NCBI GenBank assembly: GCA_022616275.1
Contig: JAKEFB010000166.1
Span: forward strand, 1 to 46,242
Reading direction: 5' to 3'
Length of the DNA stretch: 46,242 nucleotides
Origin: Chloroflexota bacterium
GTDB taxonomy: Bacteria; Chloroflexota; Anaerolineae; Promineifilales; Promineifilaceae
The position numbers were made by a program, and so were the translations under genes. Positions 16,313 through 24,814 of the stretch are shown one piece after another; position 1 is the first letter of the stretch, and the number at the start of each line of letters is the position of its first letter. Under the pieces are notes generated by a model, which did not search any database, was not told the origin of the DNA, and saw only the letters and a program-made list of their open reading frames with translations.

Positions 16313-19065
16313 GGGGCGGCGTGGCCATCGCTTGATTGGTAGGCCGTGGGTAGGATGAAGTGGAACGTGGTCCCCTGCCGCAGGACGCTCTCGAACCAGA
16401 TACGGCCGCCCTGGAGTTCGATCAATTCTTTGGTAATGCTCAATCCCAGGCCGGTCCCCGACACCACACGGGCCTGTTCGTCGCCGGAGCGGAAAAATTT
16501 CTGGAAGAGCAACTGCTGGTCCTCCGGGCTGATGCCAATCCCGTTGTCCTGGATGGCGACGTGGATGACGGCCACGTCCTTGCGTGGCCCGCTCTGGCTG
16601 AAGATGCTCTCGGCGTGGACGGTGATGTGGCCGCCGGCCGGCGTGTACTTGTGGGCGTTGCTGACCAGGTTAGTCAAGATTTGCTCCAGCCGGCTGCGGT
16701 CGGTCCAGACCGGGGGCAAATCGTCAGGAATGGCCAGGGTCAGGGTCTGCTCTTTCTCCTGAAACTGGGCGCCGTTGGACTGTATGACCTCCTCCACTAC
16801 TTCGTGGAGAGCAACGGCGCTGAATTCCAGGTGCAGGCGGCCGGATTCAATGCGCGAGATGTCAGTCAAGTCGGAAACGAGCCGGTTCATCCGGTCGGCG
16901 TTGGCGCGAATAATGTTCAGGAACTGGGCCTGGGTTTCGTTGACCAGGCCGACAACGCCGCTCCGCATTAAGTCGGTGTAACCCTGAATAGCTGTCATCG
17001 GAACCTTCAGTTCGTGCGAGACGGTCGAGACAAACTCGCTTTTGGCCTGGTTGGCAGCTTCGGCCGCTTCCCGGGCCTTTTGAGCGGCCTCTTCGGCTCG
17101 CTTCCGTTCGGTCAGTTCCTGTTGAACGGCTTCGTAGAGCCGGGCGTTCTCCAAAGCCTGGCTGGTGGCGGCGGCCACGTTTTGGGCCAGGGCAATTTCC
17201 TCGGCCGTAAATTCCCGGCGGCTGATGGCGTTGAGGCCCAGCGTGCCGACTACCTGGTCGCGAATGAGCAGCGGCAGGAGCAGCAAGGAAACGGTGCCTC
17301 GCTGCCGGGCCACGTCACGCATCGGCGTGTAACGAGGGTCACTTTGCACATCGGCCAGGTAGAGCGGCGCCCGCTGTTCCAGGACATACTGGGTCGCCGG
17401 GTTGTCGGCCACCGGAATGACGACCCCCAGGGCGGAGGGCCGCCCTTCGTCGCAATATTCAGCCACGACCTTTAGCCGGGTCTCGTCCGGCTCCAGCAGG
17501 GCGAAAGCCGCCTGCGGCAGATGAAAGGCATGGGCCAGCTCGGCGCAAACGGTGCGCATCACGTCGTCGGGATGCAGGGCCGAGCTGGCCGTGGCAATAA
17601 TCCGGTTCAGCAGCAGCGTTTCCCGCAGCAGGCGCTGCAGCTCCTTCTCGGCCCGTATGCGGGCGGTGACATCGTGAGCGACCAGGCACAATACCTCCCG
17701 GCCCTCGCTGGCAATCAGGTTGCCGCTCAATTCGACGCTGGCCACGGTCCCGTCCTTGCGGCGGTGGCGGCGCTCGCCGGCGGCGTAAGATTGTTTTTGC
17801 CCCATCCGCCTAAGGTCGTCGTCTACGCTGGCCTGCTCTTCGGCTGACACCTCGTAAATGGTCAGCCGGATGATCTCTTCGGCCGTATAGCCCAATATTT
17901 CCTGGTAAGCCTCGTTGGCTTCCAGGATCCGTTTGCTGGCGGCGTCCACCAACAGAATGCCTTCGGCCGCCTGTTCGACCACCGCCCGGTAGCGGGCTTC
18001 GCTTTCGCGCAATGAGTTCTGCGACTGCTCCAGGGTGGCCAGCATGGTGTTAATCTGGCCGGCCAGGCTGGACAATTCGTCCCGGCCGGTGCTGTTGACC
18101 CGCTCAGACAGATCGCCCTGGGCAGCGATGTGGCCTACCCCCTGGTTCAGCCGGGCCAGCCGGGCCAGGACCAACCGTTCAATCAAGACCAGCGTCACCG
18201 CGCCGGCGACCAGCCCCACGGCCACCAGAGAGAAAATCAGGTAGCGAATGCTGGCCAGCCCCTGTTGGTAGATGGAGCGAGGAACTGTTACCTGGAGCAG
18301 CAACGCCGGCTCGCCGTTGACATCCTTAAGCAGCGTATAACCGGCAATTTCTGCGGCGCTAAGCGGTTCGATCAGGCTGGCTGCCCCGGCCTCAAGGGAG
18401 ACAAAGGCCTCTTGCTGCGGGGTGTTGCCTTCCAGTTGATCCGGCCGGTAGAAGGAAACGTCCAGGTCGGTCAGCTCGGCCAGCCGTTCTTCTTCCTGCT
18501 CGTCCAGGTAACGGCCCATGAGCAACACCCCCCGGCTCGGTTGGTCCCGCAGGCTGTTCAAGATGGGCCGGATGCCGGCCATCAGCGGCCCTTCCTCTAA
18601 GAGGACGATACCGGCCGTTCCCTCGCCCAGGCCTTGCTGGAGGAGGGCCGGGTTGTTGGCCAGCAAGCCTTCCAGACCGGCCGGCAGGGCTACCTCCGTT
18701 TCGCTCGCCAGGTCAAAGGCCCGGCCGAAGGTGACGTCGCCGGAAGGCTGGTACAGGACGACGATGTTAATCCCCAGGCCAATAAAGTTTTCAGCGTAGT
18801 AATTGTCGTCAATATAGTCCTGGTTGAGTTCGACCATGTAGTTGTAACTGTCGTCCCAACCGGCGTAGTCGTTGGCTTCCACCCCCAGGCCGGCGATGCT
18901 TTCGGCAATGGCGTTGGCCACCCGCTCCACGTCCTGCCCGGCCGTGTCCGCTTCCAGGTCGGCAAAGCTATTGAGCAGCACGGCCGAGGCCGTGGCGTAC
19001 AGCACCAGGGTCAAGCCGGTGAGGGCCAGGGCAATAACCAGGAGCGTTTTCCGGCGCAGCGTCAT
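16309..19065 (-). CDS. CHASE4-HAMP-PAS-GAF sensor histidine kinase
   Basis: 918 residues from ATG 19065. Transmembrane helix 1 is at ~7-30. An extracytoplasmic CHASE4 domain at ~45-270 contains NDYAGWDDSYNYM and a run of acidic/Tyr residues. Helix 2 is at ~280-303, HAMP ~305-355, PAS ~360-475 (ending ARIRAEKEL), GAF ~500-640, and HisKA with SEFVSTVSHELKVPMTAI, phosphoacceptor His684. The ATPase domain at ~780-905 shows N box LEQILTNLVSNAHKY, G1 DNGIGIS and G2 GTGLGLS. All catalytic motifs are intact. There is no receiver domain and no response regulator nearby; instead it overlaps the ECF sigma gene, so the output may run through that sigma factor or an unlinked regulator. Confidence 0.9.
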   Translation of the reverse strand: MTLRRKTLLVIALALTGLTLVLYATASAVLLNSFADLEADTAGQDVERVANAIAESIAGLGVEANDYAGWDDSYNYMVELNQDYIDDNYYAENFIGLGINIVVLYQPSGDVTFGRAFDLASETEVALPAGLEGLLANNPALLQQGLGEGTAGIVLLEEGPLMAGIRPILNSLRDQPSRGVLLMGRYLDEQEEERLAELTDLDVSFYRPDQLEGNTPQQEAFVSLEAGAASLIEPLSAAEIAGYTLLKDVNGEPALLLQVTVPRSIYQQGLASIRYLIFSLVAVGLVAGAVTLVLIERLVLARLARLNQGVGHIAAQGDLSERVNSTGRDELSSLAGQINTMLATLEQSQNSLRESEARYRAVVEQAAEGILLVDAASKRILEANEAYQEILGYTAEEIIRLTIYEVSAEEQASVDDDLRRMGQKQSYAAGERRHRRKDGTVASVELSGNLIASEGREVLCLVAHDVTARIRAEKELQRLLRETLLLNRIIATASSALHPDDVMRTVCAELAHAFHLPQAAFALLEPDETRLKVVAEYCDEGRPSALGVVIPVADNPATQYVLEQRAPLYLADVQSDPRYTPMRDVARQRGTVSLLLLPLLIRDQVVGTLGLNAISRREFTAEEIALAQNVAAATSQALENARLYEAVQQELTERKRAEEAAQKAREAAEAANQAKSEFVSTVSHELKVPMTAIQGYTDLMRSGVVGLVNETQAQFLNIIRANADRMNRLVSDLTDISRIESGRLHLEFSAVALHEVVEEVIQSNGAQFQEKEQTLTLAIPDDLPPVWTDRSRLEQILTNLVSNAHKYTPAGGHITVHAESIFSQSGPRKDVAVIHVAIQDNGIGISPEDQQLLFQKFFRSGDEQARVVSGTGLGLSITKELIELQGGRIWFESVLRQGTTFHFILPTAYQSSDGHAAP

Positions 19066-19157
19066 CAGGCACGATTCCTTTTAGCAGGCGACACGCTATA
19101 ATAATACCGCAATCGGGGCGGAAAGTGACAATCAGTAGATCGAAACACCCCGGGACC

Positions 19158-19222
19158 GCGGACATCCTGTCCGCCTACTCTGGGAACAGAGTTCGGCCGC
19201 CGAACTCCGGCATCCTGTCCGC
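19158..19222. repeat. GCGGACATCCTGTCCGC hairpin group
   Basis: GCGGAC-ATCCT-GTCCGC (19158-19174) is followed by GAGTTCGG-CCG-CCGAACTC (19189-19207) and a second CATCCTGTCCGC (19211-19222). The group fills the divergent space between the histidine kinase and the next plus-strand gene. Confidence 0.6.
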
Positions 19223-19234
19223 AGAAGGTCAAAG

Positions 19235-19906
19235 ATGAAACTCCTGGCCCAACTGACAACGGCCGACCGTCTAATCGTCGGCTCCATGCTTTTAACCCTG
19301 GGCGGGGTGATCCTGGGGGCTGTGCTGGCCGAGCCAAACGCTTTTGGCCTGACCGCCGTCCTGGTCATTCTGCTGCTCCTGGCCGGCTGGGGGATCACCC
19401 GCGATGAACGCCTGGGCTGGTTGTTACTGGCCGGCCTGGTGGGCGGTGTGTTGGAACTGTGGGCCGATTGGGTCCACGTCGAGTACTTCCACTCCCTGGT
19501 CTACACCGATTACTTTGGCTTCCGGCTGCTGGCTTCGCCGTCTTACATGCCGGTGGGCTGGTGGCTGACCGTGACCCAGTTTGGCTACCTGGCCCTGCGG
19601 CTGGCCGACCGCCGCCCGGCCTGGCAAAGCGCCGGCCTCATGACGCTGCTGGGAATGACGCTCCCGCCCTGGTACGAAGAGTTTGCCGCCCCGGCGCGGG
19701 CCTGGTACTACACGATCAGCGGGCCGATGCTGTCCAATACACCGCTGTGGATTATCTTCACTTACGGCGGCTGCATGTTGGCCATCGCCACAATGGCCTT
19801 GCTGCTGTTCCGGCCGCGGGCCTGGGGGCGGGCTATCCTGGCCGGCCTGTTTATCGGCGCGGGAATTATGTTCTCCGGCGTATTTTGGTTTGCCCTTTTG
19901 GGCTAA
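19235..19906 (+). CDS. Multi-pass membrane protein of unknown function
   Basis: 223 residues from ATG 19235, with AGAAGGT about seven bases upstream. At least six hydrophobic segments span the protein (for example LIVGSMLLTLGGVILGAVLA, AVLVILLLLAGWGI, WLLLAGLVGGVLELWADW, IIFTYGGCMLAIATMALLLF). Conserved-looking polar/aromatic motifs are VEYFHSLVYTDYFGFRL, MPVGWWLTVTQFGYLAL and LPPWYEEFA. No enzyme motif is recognised; the layout is reminiscent of small integral-membrane domains of unknown function in bacteria and archaea. It seems to be transcribed alone and ends against a convergent hairpin. Confidence 0.6.
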   Translation: MKLLAQLTTADRLIVGSMLLTLGGVILGAVLAEPNAFGLTAVLVILLLLAGWGITRDERLGWLLLAGLVGGVLELWADWVHVEYFHSLVYTDYFGFRLLASPSYMPVGWWLTVTQFGYLALRLADRRPAWQSAGLMTLLGMTLPPWYEEFAAPARAWYYTISGPMLSNTPLWIIFTYGGCMLAIATMALLLFRPRAWGRAILAGLFIGAGIMFSGVFWFALLG

Positions 19907-19930
19907 TGACGGCCTGAAGGCCCCCTGTAG

Positions 19931-19949
19931 CGCGATTTGCCAAATCGCG
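19931..19949. terminator. Bidirectional hairpin between convergent genes
   Basis: CGCGATTT-GCC-AAATCGCG forms an 8-bp perfect stem between the stops of the membrane protein (plus) and the transporter (minus). There is no long T tract on either side. Confidence 0.55.
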
Positions 19950-19960
19950 GTCCTATCAGG

Positions 19961-21376
19961 CTAATCTAAAACCGGTCGGCTGTCTCCAACCAGCGCCTGG
20001 TGCTTCTGGGCGTGCAGGGCCGCCACCTCTTGCTGCATGGCCACCAACCGCTTACCATGCAGGCGGTATCCCTGCAGGAGCGCCAGCGCCAGCAGCATAG
20101 CCAGCGCCGGGATGCCGGCCACCATCCAGCGCATGCCGGCCAGCACGGCCGCCGGTTGCGCCGGGTAAAGCACGGCCGGGGTGGGGGCCACGTAGCCGGT
20201 CAGCGCCAGAATATTGCCGGTCATCATCCCCTGCATCGTGAAGGCAAAGCGGATCGCCAGGCCGTTCATGCCAAAGTACAGCCCTTCGCGGCGAGCGCCC
20301 GTGGCCAGCTCGTCGGCGTCAATCACCGCCGCAATCAACAGGTCGGTCAGCATCAGCAGCCCGGCCAGCGGCAGGCCGAAAATCGTCGTGGCCAGCAGCC
20401 CAGTCCAGAAGCTATCGGGCCAGAAGAGCAGCAGCAGGCTGGCCGCGGCCGTGAGGCAGGCCAGCCGCATCGTCTGCCAGGCCCCGAAACGGTGGGCCAG
20501 GGCCGTCCACAGAAACATCGCCGGCAGGGCCACCAGGAAAGGGACGGCCAGCAGCAGCGAATTTTGCAGCCCGACGTCCAGGGTGAGGCCCAAAGCCGGC
20601 ACGGCCGTCTCCGATTGGATGCGCAAGACGTATTTGGCGTAGAACGGCACGGTGGCCGTCAGGGCCAGGAAGACGAACTGGACCATCAGGTTCATGCCCA
20701 GGAAAAAGAGAAAGTCGCGGTTGGCGAACGTCGTCCGCAGGGCGGCCCGTAATGGCAGGGCCTCGTCGTGGCGGAACTCCGGCCGCTCGCGGCTGCCGAG
20801 CAGAGACAGGCCAAAAAACACGGCCGTCACTACGGCAAAAAGGAGGGCCATTCCGCCGCGCCCACTCCAGTCCTCGCCGGCCAGGATGGGGGGTAGGGCC
20901 ACGCCCACCAGCAACCCGACCAGAGAAAAGAGTTGCCGCCAGGCCGAAACGCTGGCCCGCTGCCGTTCGTCCGGGACCATCTCCGGGAAAAGCGCCGTCC
21001 AGTTCATGACCACGATCGTCCACAGAAAGTCGAAGGCCAGGACAAAGACCAGGAAATAGACTAGCAGCGGCGCGTCCCGCAGCCCGGCCGGGGGGACCCA
21101 CAGCAGGTAAAAGGTGATGGCCAGCGGAATAAACGCCCCGGCGATCCAGGGAATGCGCCGGCCCCAACGCGTGTGCGTCTTGTCCGACCAGTAGCCGGCC
21201 AGGGGATCGTTGACGGCGTTCCACAAGCCGTAGAGAGACCAGACGTTCCCCACCCAGGCTGCCCTGAGACCCAGCGTGTCAATATAGAGAAATTGAATGT
21301 AAGTGGAAAAGGCCTGGTAGGAAAGCGCCGTGGCCAGCGAGCCCGACGCGTAAAGAACAAGTTGCCACCGTTTCAC
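19961..21376 (-). CDS. MFS sugar:cation symporter, GPH family
   Basis: 471 residues, about 12 transmembrane helices, starting at GTG 21376 inside an 8-bp tandem repeat that also supplies the ribosome-binding site. The N-terminal part has the features of the GPH (glycoside-pentoside-hexuronide) or MFS_2 family: GLWNAVNDPLAGYWSDKTHTRWGRRIPWI, containing the conserved NDPLxGxxSDxTxxRxGRR loop between helices 2 and 3. Members move sugars or related small molecules with Na+ or H+. The substrate cannot be told; no sugar hydrolase is nearby. It follows the PflX-like gene by 28 bases on the same strand and is probably co-transcribed with it. Confidence 0.85.
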   Translation of the reverse strand: MKRWQLVLYASGSLATALSYQAFSTYIQFLYIDTLGLRAAWVGNVWSLYGLWNAVNDPLAGYWSDKTHTRWGRRIPWIAGAFIPLAITFYLLWVPPAGLRDAPLLVYFLVFVLAFDFLWTIVVMNWTALFPEMVPDERQRASVSAWRQLFSLVGLLVGVALPPILAGEDWSGRGGMALLFAVVTAVFFGLSLLGSRERPEFRHDEALPLRAALRTTFANRDFLFFLGMNLMVQFVFLALTATVPFYAKYVLRIQSETAVPALGLTLDVGLQNSLLLAVPFLVALPAMFLWTALAHRFGAWQTMRLACLTAAASLLLLFWPDSFWTGLLATTIFGLPLAGLLMLTDLLIAAVIDADELATGARREGLYFGMNGLAIRFAFTMQGMMTGNILALTGYVAPTPAVLYPAQPAAVLAGMRWMVAGIPALAMLLALALLQGYRLHGKRLVAMQQEVAALHAQKHQALVGDSRPVLD

Positions 21377-21411
21377 CTTGTCACCTTGTCACCCTGTCAC
21401 CTTGTCACCTT
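21374..21411 (-). repeat. 8-bp tandem repeat carrying stop, ribosome-binding site and start codon
   Basis: On the plus strand CACCTTGT is repeated four times (one unit reads CACCCTGT) plus a partial CACCTT. On the coding (minus) strand each unit reads ACAAGGTG. The first unit contains the TGA stop of the PflX-like gene, the last contains the GTG start of the transporter, and each unit supplies an AAGGTG Shine-Dalgarno-like core for the next GTG five bases later. Confidence 0.85.
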
Positions 21412-22382
21412 CGCGGCCAGCGCGGCCGGCGCTCGTCAAATCGCCACAGCCCGGCCGCCCTGGCTGCCCGCACCGCCGCCTGGTATTCCTGGCCGGTGAT
21501 GTGGCGGTTCAGTTCCCCATACTTCTCCGGGCCAACTTTGCCGGCCGGGTAGTATTGCTCCATAATGTTCACGTACGTATCCGGCGAAAGCTCCTGCGCC
21601 AGGAAGCGCATAATCTCCTCCACCCCTCCCACCTTCCCCGGCATCACCAGGTGGCGGACCAGCACCCCTCGTTTGGCCAGCCCCTCCTCGTCCATTTTCA
21701 GCACCCCCACCTGCCGGTGCATTTCTTTGACAACCTGCCGGGCCACTTCCGGGTAATCCCTGGCTTTCAGATAGCGCAGGGCCAGTTCCGGGTCCCAAAG
21801 CTTGAAGTCGGGCATGTAAATGTCCACGACGCCGTCCATCAGGCGCAGGCTATCCAGCGAGTCGTAGGCTGAGGTGTTGTAGACGAGCGGTAGCCGCAGG
21901 CCGCGCTCCACGGCTATGACCAGCCCTTCCAGTACCTGGGGCACGACGTGTTCGGGGGTGACGAAGTTGATGTTGTGGCAGCCCCCTTCCTGAAGCTCGA
22001 TCATCATCTGGGCCAATCGTTCCGGCCGGGCGACGACGCCAGCTTCTACCTGGCTGATGTCGTAGTTCTGGCAAAAAACGCAGCGCAGGTTGCACCAGCC
22101 GAAGAAGATCGTGCCGCTGCCGTTCCAGCCGCGCAGGCAATCCTCTTCGCCAAAGTGGTGAAAGTAGCTGGCTACCCGGGCGTAGCGGCCGATTTTGCAG
22201 ACGGCCGTCTTGCCGGCCACGCGGTCTACGCCACAGTTGCGCGGGCAGACGTGGCAGTCGGCCAGGCTTTGGACGGCCAGCCGGGCCCGCCGCTGCAACT
22301 CGCCGCTGCGGTACAGGGCCAGGTAAGCGGGCTCAAAAGCTCCCGAAATGACAAACGGGTCGTCGGCAACTCTGGTTAGCAT
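21405..22382 (-). CDS. PflX-like radical SAM protein
   Basis: 325 residues from ATG 22382, with GGGAGG upstream. An N-terminal Cys cluster (CHVCPRNCGVDRVAGKTAVC, residues ~43-62) is followed by the radical SAM motif CNLRCVFCQNYDIS (Cys-x3-Cys-x2-Cys), which binds a 4Fe-4S cluster and S-adenosylmethionine. GGCHNINFVTPEH and the later VLVRHLVMPGKVGG motif fit the PflX/COG1313 branch of pyruvate-formate-lyase-activating-like proteins. Its physiological substrate is not known; no glycyl radical enzyme gene is present in the window. It ends in the tandem repeat that starts the transporter gene. Confidence 0.85.
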   Translation of the reverse strand: MLTRVADDPFVISGAFEPAYLALYRSGELQRRARLAVQSLADCHVCPRNCGVDRVAGKTAVCKIGRYARVASYFHHFGEEDCLRGWNGSGTIFFGWCNLRCVFCQNYDISQVEAGVVARPERLAQMMIELQEGGCHNINFVTPEHVVPQVLEGLVIAVERGLRLPLVYNTSAYDSLDSLRLMDGVVDIYMPDFKLWDPELALRYLKARDYPEVARQVVKEMHRQVGVLKMDEEGLAKRGVLVRHLVMPGKVGGVEEIMRFLAQELSPDTYVNIMEQYYPAGKVGPEKYGELNRHITGQEYQAAVRAARAAGLWRFDERRPRWPRR

Positions 22383-22564
22383 CTTTCTTTGCCTCCCATC
22401 AGGTCCAGGCTGGCGGTCGTAAGGGACGCCGGCCTTCTACTGCCTCTATTATACTGCGAAACCGACAACCACCTGACAAAAATCATGCCTAAGACGTGCT
22501 GATTGGTACTGCTAAACACGACCGGCGGGTAGTACATTTATCCTGGTAGATATCCATTATAAAG

Positions 22565-22618
22565 TTATTGGTTATTGGTGATTGACTCCTCTACCGAATA
22601 ATCAATAACCAATAACCA
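22565..22618. repeat. ATTGGTTATTGG inverted repeat
   Basis: TTATTGGTTATTGGTGATTG is answered by AATCAATAACCAATAACCAC after a 15-base spacer. The remaining sequence from 22383 to 22564 holds no recognisable gene or site. The repeat ends just before the ribosome-binding site of the next gene. Confidence 0.7.
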
Positions 22619-22633
22619 CCAGGAGAGATTGTC

Positions 22634-23404
22634 GTGAAACAAACCTTCAAGTTCCCTGTGGCCGGCCGCATTGCTATGGCCGGGGCGGCCGCTTCCGCCA
22701 CTTACCTGTTTACTCTTCGCCCCTGGCTGTTGCACTGGGGCGCGACTGAAGAAGAAGGGCAAATGCCTTTGCCTGGCGACCACCTCGTCCCTCAACCGCG
22801 CTACATTTCCACCCGGGCCATCACCATCCAGACCCCGCCCGTCGTCGTCTGGCCCTGGCTGGTCCAGATGGGCCAGGGCCGGGCCGGGCTATACAGCTAC
22901 GACTGGCTGGAAAACCTGGCCGGTTGCGACATCCACAGCGCCGATCGCATTATTCCTGAGCTGCAAACGCTGCAAGTCGGAGACGTGGTCCGCCTGATCC
23001 CCGAGGGCCGTGGCCCGCTTTACTTTGAAGTGGCCATCCTCCAGCCGTATCGCGCCCTGGTCCTGCGCTCGCCGGGCGACCCGGCCGCCAACCTGGCCGC
23101 CGGCTTTCCCTCCGTTGCCTGGGCCTTTGTACTCGAAAAGCGTGACGAACACACCACCCGGCTGCTGGTCCGCTTCCGCTCCGACTACCGGCCGGGCCTG
23201 CTGAGCACCCTGGGCAACCAGGTGCTCCTGGAGCCAATCCAATTTATCATGGAGCGTAAAATGCTTCTGGGCATCAAGGAGCGCGCCGAACGCTCCCTGG
23301 CGGAATTCTCACTGCAACCCGTTCCGGCTCAGGCGGTCGAGGGCAATGGACACATGAGGAACGGGACGGCCGTTCTGAGCCGGTCTGTCCTTCAGGAGGA
23401 GTAA
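22634..23404 (+). CDS. SRPBCC-family protein with N-terminal membrane segment
   Basis: 256 residues from GTG 22634, preceded by AGGAGAG. Residues ~8-30 are hydrophobic. Residues ~55-215 fit the SRPBCC (START-like helix-grip) fold: ITIQTPPVVVWPWLVQMGQG and RAGLYSYDWLENLAGCDIHS are typical of a widespread bacterial subgroup, followed by VGDVVRLIPEG and the WAFVLEKRDEHTTRLLVRFR strands. Such domains bind hydrophobic ligands in a cavity; the ligand is unknown. Only one base separates its stop from the next gene, whose ribosome-binding site lies in the last codons here, so the two form an operon. Confidence 0.8.
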   Translation: MKQTFKFPVAGRIAMAGAAASATYLFTLRPWLLHWGATEEEGQMPLPGDHLVPQPRYISTRAITIQTPPVVVWPWLVQMGQGRAGLYSYDWLENLAGCDIHSADRIIPELQTLQVGDVVRLIPEGRGPLYFEVAILQPYRALVLRSPGDPAANLAAGFPSVAWAFVLEKRDEHTTRLLVRFRSDYRPGLLSTLGNQVLLEPIQFIMERKMLLGIKERAERSLAEFSLQPVPAQAVEGNGHMRNGTAVLSRSVLQEE

Positions 23405-23405
23405 G

Positions 23406-23804
23406 ATGTTGCGCATCATCATTATCCTGGCTTTGCTTATGCACGGCATTGGGCATATCATCGGTTTCCTGGCGGCCTGGACGCCGGTGCCGGTTGGCTT
23501 CTCCAACCACCCCTGGGCGCTTTCAGGTGGTGTGACCATGACCAGCCCGGCCGGCCGGGCCTTTGGCCTCCTCTGGCTGGTGGCCATGATCGGCACGGTG
23601 GCGGCCGGATTGGGCCTGCTGTTTCACCAGGATTGGTGGGCTCCCCTGGCTGTAGCCGCTTCGGTCATTTCCCTGGTCGTCTGGTTGCCGTGGTGGCAAA
23701 CCGTGCCGCGCGGCAGCCTCGTCGGCGCAGTCGCCTTTGATCTGTTGATTATCCTGGCCCTCCTGTCGCCGTGGGCAGATAGGGTGATTCGGGCTCTCGA
23801 CTAG
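23406..23804 (+). CDS. Small four-helix membrane protein
   Basis: 132 residues from ATG 23406, with AGGAGGAG in the end of the preceding gene. Four hydrophobic stretches are visible ([76 protein letters not shown]). The first holds a His-x3-His pair ([10 protein letters not shown]) that could bind metal or haem, though this is speculative. It is coupled to the SRPBCC gene and probably acts with it in the membrane. Confidence 0.7.
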   Translation: MLRIIIILALLMHGIGHIIGFLAAWTPVPVGFSNHPWALSGGVTMTSPAGRAFGLLWLVAMIGTVAAGLGLLFHQDWWAPLAVAASVISLVVWLPWWQTVPRGSLVGAVAFDLLIILALLSPWADRVIRALD

Positions 23805-23812
23805 GACGTGTC

Positions 23813-23846
23813 AGGTGACTATCACTTCCGCAAGTGACAGTCACCT
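23813..23846. repeat. AGGTGACTRTCACTT palindrome, imperfect copy
   Basis: AGGTGACTATCACTT (23813-23827) and AAGTGACAGTCACCT (23832-23846) pair with one mismatch around a CCGC loop. A perfect copy of the same element lies at 42104-42141. It sits about 20 bases before the start of the universal stress gene. Confidence 0.75.
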
Positions 23847-23865
23847 CTGGTCACGGAGGATTAAA

Positions 23866-24306
23866 ATGTACAAGACGATATTAGTTCCCCTGGATGGCTC
23901 TAAACGGGCCGAGGCCATTTTGCCCCACGTGGAAGAATTGGCTGCGCGCTACCAGGCCGAGATTGTCCTGCTGCAGGTTGTTGATCCGGTCTTTGTCTTC
24001 AGCCAGCCCTACGATCCTTTCCCCGAGCTGAATATGGAAGAGGCCGAGCGGCGGGTGGGCGAGGTTGAAGCCTACCTGGCCGGCCGGCGAGGGCAACTGG
24101 CCGATAAGGGCGTGGCCGCCCGCTGCGTCGTCGAATACGGGCCGGTCGTCCAGGCCATCCTCGACGTGGCCGAACGGGAAAACGCCGACCTGATCGCCAT
24201 GGTCAGCCACGGCCGCACCGGCCTGGCCCGCGTCTTTTACGGCAGCGTCACCGCCGGCGTCCTGCACCGGGTAGACCGGCCGCTGCTCCTCGTCCGGGCC
24301 CAATAG
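23866..24306 (+). CDS. Universal stress protein (UspA family)
   Basis: 146 residues. ATG 23866 ([16 protein letters not shown]) is preceded by GGAGGATTAAA; the longer frame from 23815 would translate a palindromic repeat and is rejected. This is a single Usp domain with the N-terminal strand [11 protein letters not shown], the central [18 protein letters not shown] and the ATP-binding signature [20 protein letters not shown] (G-x2-G-x9-G-S). It is therefore expected to bind ATP and act in stress survival. It probably forms an operon with the small gene at 24319. Confidence 0.9.
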   Translation: MYKTILVPLDGSKRAEAILPHVEELAARYQAEIVLLQVVDPVFVFSQPYDPFPELNMEEAERRVGEVEAYLAGRRGQLADKGVAARCVVEYGPVVQAILDVAERENADLIAMVSHGRTGLARVFYGSVTAGVLHRVDRPLLLVRAQ

Positions 24307-24318
24307 CAGGGATGAGCC

Positions 24319-24729
24319 ATGACTGACGAGACGCCCGAATTCACCCACTGGAAAGATGCCTGGGAGTGGCACGCTGCCCGGACGGGGAAGAAGCTGGATG
24401 CCCAATCCGAAGAGAAGCTGCTGGCTCAAATCCAGGCCGGGCGGTACGACGACTATTACCAGATCTGGTATAGCCTGCGGAAAAAGGGATCGCTGGCCAG
24501 GTGCGCGCCGTTGCTGCTGGCTGTGCTGCGCCGGGAGAAGGGAGAAGCGGCGATGCTGACTCGCTACCACTGCGCCGCCGCCCTCTTTTACCTCCTCGGT
24601 TACCCCGACGATCCCATCCCCCCGCTGCGGGCCAGGGCCCAGTGGGCCTACCAGGGGGAAGAGGCCCGGCAGCAGGCCATTGACGAACTGGAGCAGTTAC
24701 TCCGGGAGCGCCTGGCGGCCGCTGGCTAG
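24319..24729 (+). CDS. Small hypothetical helical protein
   Basis: 136 residues from ATG 24319, 12 bases after the stop of the universal stress gene and with GGATGAG upstream. The sequence is helical throughout and rich in Ala, Leu, Arg and Glu (WKDAWEWHAARTGKKLD, YYQIWYSLRKKGSLARCAPL, YHCAAALFYLLGYP). The spacing of hydrophobic residues is compatible with one or two HEAT-like hairpins, but no family is recognised. It is probably co-expressed with the Usp gene. Confidence 0.6.
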   Translation: MTDETPEFTHWKDAWEWHAARTGKKLDAQSEEKLLAQIQAGRYDDYYQIWYSLRKKGSLARCAPLLLAVLRREKGEAAMLTRYHCAAALFYLLGYPDDPIPPLRARAQWAYQGEEARQQAIDELEQLLRERLAAAG

Positions 24730-24740
24730 CCACCAAGTAA

Positions 24741-24806
24741 AACCTCCCGGAGGTTGGCGATTGCGCCCGGCCGCCCGGCGACCATCGCTTGAACCTCCGG
24801 GAGGTT
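24741..24806. repeat. Paired CCTCCCGGAGG palindromes between convergent genes
   Basis: AACCTCCCGGAGGTT (24741-24755) and AACCTCCGGGAGGTT (24792-24806) are each self-complementary, and they also pair with each other across a GC-rich spacer. The core matches the palindrome at 9360-9392. They may stop transcription from both sides. Confidence 0.65.
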
Positions 24807-24814
24807 GGTTTGGT

